Source: JAAXVQ01 sp964604705
GTDB lineage: Bacteria > Oederibacteriota > JAAXVQ01
Direction: 5' to 3'
Assembly (NCBI GenBank): GCA_964604705.1
Contig: CAZSAP010000011.1
Location: 49,650-113,649, forward strand
Length of the DNA stretch: 64,000 nucleotides
The first letter of the stretch is position 1; each line of letters opens with the position of its first letter. The notes beneath the pieces were generated by a model. That model worked only from the letters and a program-made list of their open reading frames with translations, was not told the DNA's origin and searched no databases. This document shows positions 61,974 to 64,000 of this stretch, one piece after another. The position numbers were made by a program, and so were the translations under genes.

Positions 61974-62486
61974 TCATTCACTAATAGTGCATTTGGTCAT
62001 GAAGGCTACCTTTTGTTTATTGCGGCTGATCGTAAAAACGACATCATAGGCTATGAATTCATGATCTTCACTTTTGGGGTCATTGGTCTGCAGATAGTTC
62101 ATTTCAATTCGATAGGGACCGGCGGAGTATGTTTCGCTAAACTTTGTACCTTTGGTCAAAATGTTATCCGGGTTGGTGGTACGAAGCATCTTCAGCTTCA
62201 CATCCTGGTTATTCAAACGCATCCACTTGTTTTGGGAATCATCCACCGTACATATCACGCGCTTATCCCAGCCCTCTTTCTGCAAATCTTTTTCCTTAAT
62301 ATACCACCACGAGAAACTGTTGGAGCGATGAGCGCTTGAGCCGATATAGCCCACAGCAACAGGCCAAAGCGAATCTGTAGATTTGGGTTGCTTCACGGTG
62401 GATGGCGTTTGAGTATCCCCATAGCCAACCGAGACCAGGAAAACAAAACCAAATAGCAATGCCCAAAACCCACTTCGCTTTAACAT
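61974..62486 (-). CDS. Hypothetical secreted 170-aa protein
   Basis: Signal peptide (GFWALLFGFVFLVSVGYG) and a beta-rich domain of about 150 residues with the pattern SFSWWYIKEKDLQKEGW, WMRLNNQDVKLKM and HEFIAYDVVFTISRN. No family recognised and no lipobox. GGTG lies a few bases before the ATG at 62486. Single gene between repeats; the remains of a repeat (CGGTTGTCCGAAGCCGAAAG, 61920-61939) lie downstream. Confidence 0.65.
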   Translation of the reverse strand: MLKRSGFWALLFGFVFLVSVGYGDTQTPSTVKQPKSTDSLWPVAVGYIGSSAHRSNSFSWWYIKEKDLQKEGWDKRVICTVDDSQNKWMRLNNQDVKLKMLRTTNPDNILTKGTKFSETYSAGPYRIEMNYLQTNDPKSEDHEFIAYDVVFTISRNKQKVAFMTKCTISE

Positions 62487-62517
62487 AGTCACCTATAGTT
62501 TAAATTTGTAGCCAAAA

Positions 62518-62693
62518 GGTGCCAGGCACCGAATTATGTTTTGTACATTCCCCTGCTTGTTGCTTGCCTAGCATAGATGCTTTACTGTCAGTACTCTGTG
62601 CCAAAGACTGTTTCTAGGTGCTTGCCTGCGGACTGCGGAATGACTTCACGGGTATATTATGCCCTACGCATGCTGGTTTCAAGTAGTTTTCCT
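62518..62693 (+). repeat. Interspersed repeat, copy D
   Basis: Exact palindrome at 62518-62530 followed by a body that has diverged more than copies A-C (for example GCATAGATGC replaces part of GCTTGAAGAC, and GCGGAATGAC replaces GCTGAATGAC). Confidence 0.88.
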
Positions 62694-62714
62694 AAAAGGA
62701 TTTCCATCTTCACT

Positions 62715-62852
62715 TTATCCGTCGCTTTGTCTTATTGCTTCCATAGATTTCTCAAAAACAGTAGCTTTCCCAGCTTCCTTCCAACTCAGTTCATTTTGTA
62801 CCGGCACCAGAGTGTGCATTAGGCTGTTAGGTGAAATGGTGCAGCCAATCAT
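62715..62852 (-). CDS. Possible 45-aa ORF coupled to the CPBP gene
   Basis: Its ATG overlaps the CPBP stop as ATGA. The frame encodes a short peptide beginning MIGCTISPNSLMHTLVPVQ and ending FEKSMEAIRQSDG. It resembles no family I know. The overlap argues for translation; the small size and nearby repeat argue for caution. It could be the 3' remnant of a longer protein. Confidence 0.35.
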   Translation of the reverse strand: MIGCTISPNSLMHTLVPVQNELSWKEAGKATVFEKSMEAIRQSDG

Positions 62853-63466
62853 CGAATATACAATGCTGAAAATCCACATATATCCATTATCAAATGACCA
62901 AGGATAATATACTTCAATGTTCGCGTATTCTTATAGACAAGGCTCCAAATAAATCCAGCCAGAAAAGTAATAGGAACAATAACAAACTCACTATTTGGAT
63001 TCGAAATTTTCCCCAACGCAAGGAAATGCATTAACGCAAAAATTAAATTGAAATAAAATGCATAAATCCACCAATGGTTAGTGACGTTATCAAACAATAT
63101 TTTTCTCCAGTAAAGTTCTTCGAAAATTGGGTTTATTAAAGAAAATCCAATACCCGCAATTAAGAACGGGAAAATTCTATAGTACTCAATATTTTCAAAT
63201 ACAAAGTAAATTGATCCAAGGCTGATTGCAACAGCAAAAACGTTCCAAAACATTTTCCCTGTTGGCTTATCAAAAATTGTTTTAAACGAGTTTAATCCTG
63301 ATAAACCCGCAATTGAAATGAACAAAATAATCCAATAACTTAAAACAAAAGCAACCCACACCCATGGTCCATTGATTTGTTTCAAAAAATCCGCAATGGT
63401 TATTAGTATTCCAATAGTTATAAGGGGACTAATCATTGTAAAGATGTACTTTTTGTTAACAGCCAT
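62849..63466 (-). CDS. CPBP-family intramembrane metalloprotease-like protein
   Basis: 205 aa with six to seven membrane helices. The CPBP/Abi motifs are present: NPIFEELYWRKILFD (EExxxR), NLIFALMHFLAL (FxxxH) and LGHLIMDICG (HxxxD). The family includes CAAX-processing proteases and bacteriocin-immunity proteins. AGGAG precedes the ATG at 63466 by about eight bases. AT-rich, single gene between repeats D and E. Confidence 0.85.
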   Translation of the reverse strand: MAVNKKYIFTMISPLITIGILITIADFLKQINGPWVWVAFVLSYWIILFISIAGLSGLNSFKTIFDKPTGKMFWNVFAVAISLGSIYFVFENIEYYRIFPFLIAGIGFSLINPIFEELYWRKILFDNVTNHWWIYAFYFNLIFALMHFLALGKISNPNSEFVIVPITFLAGFIWSLVYKNTRTLKYIILGHLIMDICGFSALYIR

Positions 63467-63494
63467 CAAATACTCCTAGTCGTAATTTGTAAAA

Positions 63495-63650
63495 GATGCA
63501 AGGCAACCATTTAAGTTTTGATTGTTCACTGCTTATTGCTTGCCTTGCATAGATGCTTTACTGTCAGTACTGTGTGCCAAAGACGTGTTTTAGGTGCTTG
63601 CCTGCGGACTGCTGAATGACTTCACGGGTATGCGAAAGGTGCCAGGCACC
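63495..63650 (+). repeat. Interspersed repeat, copy E (3' truncated)
   Basis: Starts with a decayed palindrome (GATGCAAGGCAACC, 63494-63507); the body resembles copy D (both have GCATAGATGC) and stops at TTCACGGGTA (63630), where it is joined directly to an exact palindrome (63638-63650). About 40 bases of the body are missing. Confidence 0.85.
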
Positions 63651-63664
63651 CATTTATCAATGGT

Positions 63665-63931
63665 TCACATATACAGTGGAACATTCACTCCAGGATATTG
63701 CAAGTTTGAGTATGTTGCTGTCTCAATTTGTAATGTCATTTTCCCGTGAATAGGCGGAAACAACGCTTGAGCATAAGCTGCGTCCTTTCTATTACCTTCT
63801 TGCATTTCCAATGCAGCGAATAAATCCTGATTTGTTTTGTCCCGCCGTTTTTTGTTCCATTCTTCGCCCTCGGGTGACTCCAGGCTCTTACCAGCAATTT
63901 CGATCAGTTTCCCAAAGATTTCCAAATACAT
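63665..63931 (-). CDS. Hypothetical 88-aa protein
   Basis: No family recognised. Helical and charged N-terminal half (EIFGKLIEIAGKSLESP, EEWNKKRRDKTNQDLF), then a beta-like C-terminus rich in T and Y. Start at 63931 (MYLEIF) has AAAGGAA upstream. No signal peptide. Single gene between repeat copies E and F. Confidence 0.5.
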   Translation of the reverse strand: MYLEIFGKLIEIAGKSLESPEGEEWNKKRRDKTNQDLFAALEMQEGNRKDAAYAQALFPPIHGKMTLQIETATYSNLQYPGVNVPLYM

Positions 63932-63954
63932 GGGTCGGTTTTTCCTTTGCAAAA

Positions 63955-64000
63955 GGTGCCAGGCACCAATTTAAGTTTTGTATATTCCCCACTTGTTGCT
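63955..64000 (+). repeat. Interspersed repeat, copy F (cut by window end)
   Basis: Exact palindrome at 63955-63967 and the first bases of the body (AATTTAAGTTTTGTATATTC, then CCCACTTGTTGCT) up to the window edge. The array therefore continues to the right. Confidence 0.85.

Noticed and set aside
57975..64000. Chromosomal integron with attC sites
   Set aside because: The gene layout fits, but I could not find consistent RYYYAAC and GTTRRRY core sites bounding the repeats, no integrase gene is in view, and each repeat begins with a 13-bp palindrome that attC sites do not have.

Overview
The window looks like the chromosome of an anaerobic, diderm (Gram-negative type), chemotactic bacterium whose phylum I cannot fix from sequence alone. 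Evidence for anaerobic metabolism is pyruvate:ferredoxin oxidoreductase, indolepyruvate ferredoxin oxidoreductase, a flavodiiron protein and hybrid-cluster protein. Evidence for an outer membrane is a TonB-dependent receptor, a putative porin, a PorV/PorQ-like barrel and a giant Ig-repeat surface protein whose C-terminal domain resembles the FlgD-like/T9SS-type tails common in FCB-group and neighbouring phyla. No tRNA, rRNA, CRISPR array or prophage was seen.

Layout. 1-2074: 3' part of a hybrid histidine kinase. 2175-8767 (+): iorA-iorB, two paaK paralogues around an ACT-domain gene, and a flavodiiron protein, together an aryl-pyruvate/aryl-acetyl-CoA fermentation block. 8811-10339 (-): small protein, quinone-reductase-like flavoprotein, SNase-like nuclease. 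10406-12250 (-): membrane protein with a long acidic Pro/Ala/Glu region. 12331-16228 (-): tightly coupled kamA, two ATP-grasp ligases and a GNAT acetyltransferase. 16561-18753 (+): PAS-GGDEF-EAL protein and a DUF1499 lipoprotein. 18757-28903 (-): a full chemotaxis operon (cheA, cheW, receptor, cheR, cheD, HDOD, cheY, cheX-like, cheB, cheY, two more CheX-like proteins) behind a sigma28-like promoter. 29109-37787 (+): a lone DUF438-type helical domain and then a phosphate regulon (phoB, phoR, porin, pstSCAB, phoU) with three readable arrays of 11-bp-spaced Pho-box half-sites. 37792-39119 (-): a second HDOD-cheD pair. 39195-48789 (-): radical SAM protein, response regulator, repeat/TPR/HEAT membrane protein, PorV-like barrel and the giant surface protein, most with overlapping stops and starts. 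49117-51381 (-): TonB-dependent receptor. 51559-55083 (-): nifJ.

At about 55.2 kb the DNA changes abruptly from about 60% GC to AT-rich (two 60-base samples counted by hand: 60% at 54001-54060, 28% at 55741-55800). From there to the right edge all recognisable genes are on the minus strand. They start with a dNTPase (dgt-like) and a DUF3644/HEPN-like protein in one operon, followed by single small genes and hcp, nearly every one separated by a same-orientation copy of a roughly 175-bp repeat that begins with the palindrome GGTGCCAGGCACC. This cassette-like accessory region, with its dNTPase/HEPN-like pair, is the most novel-looking part of the window. The kamA/ATP-grasp/GNAT operon and the surface-protein/PorV/response-regulator operon are the next most interesting.
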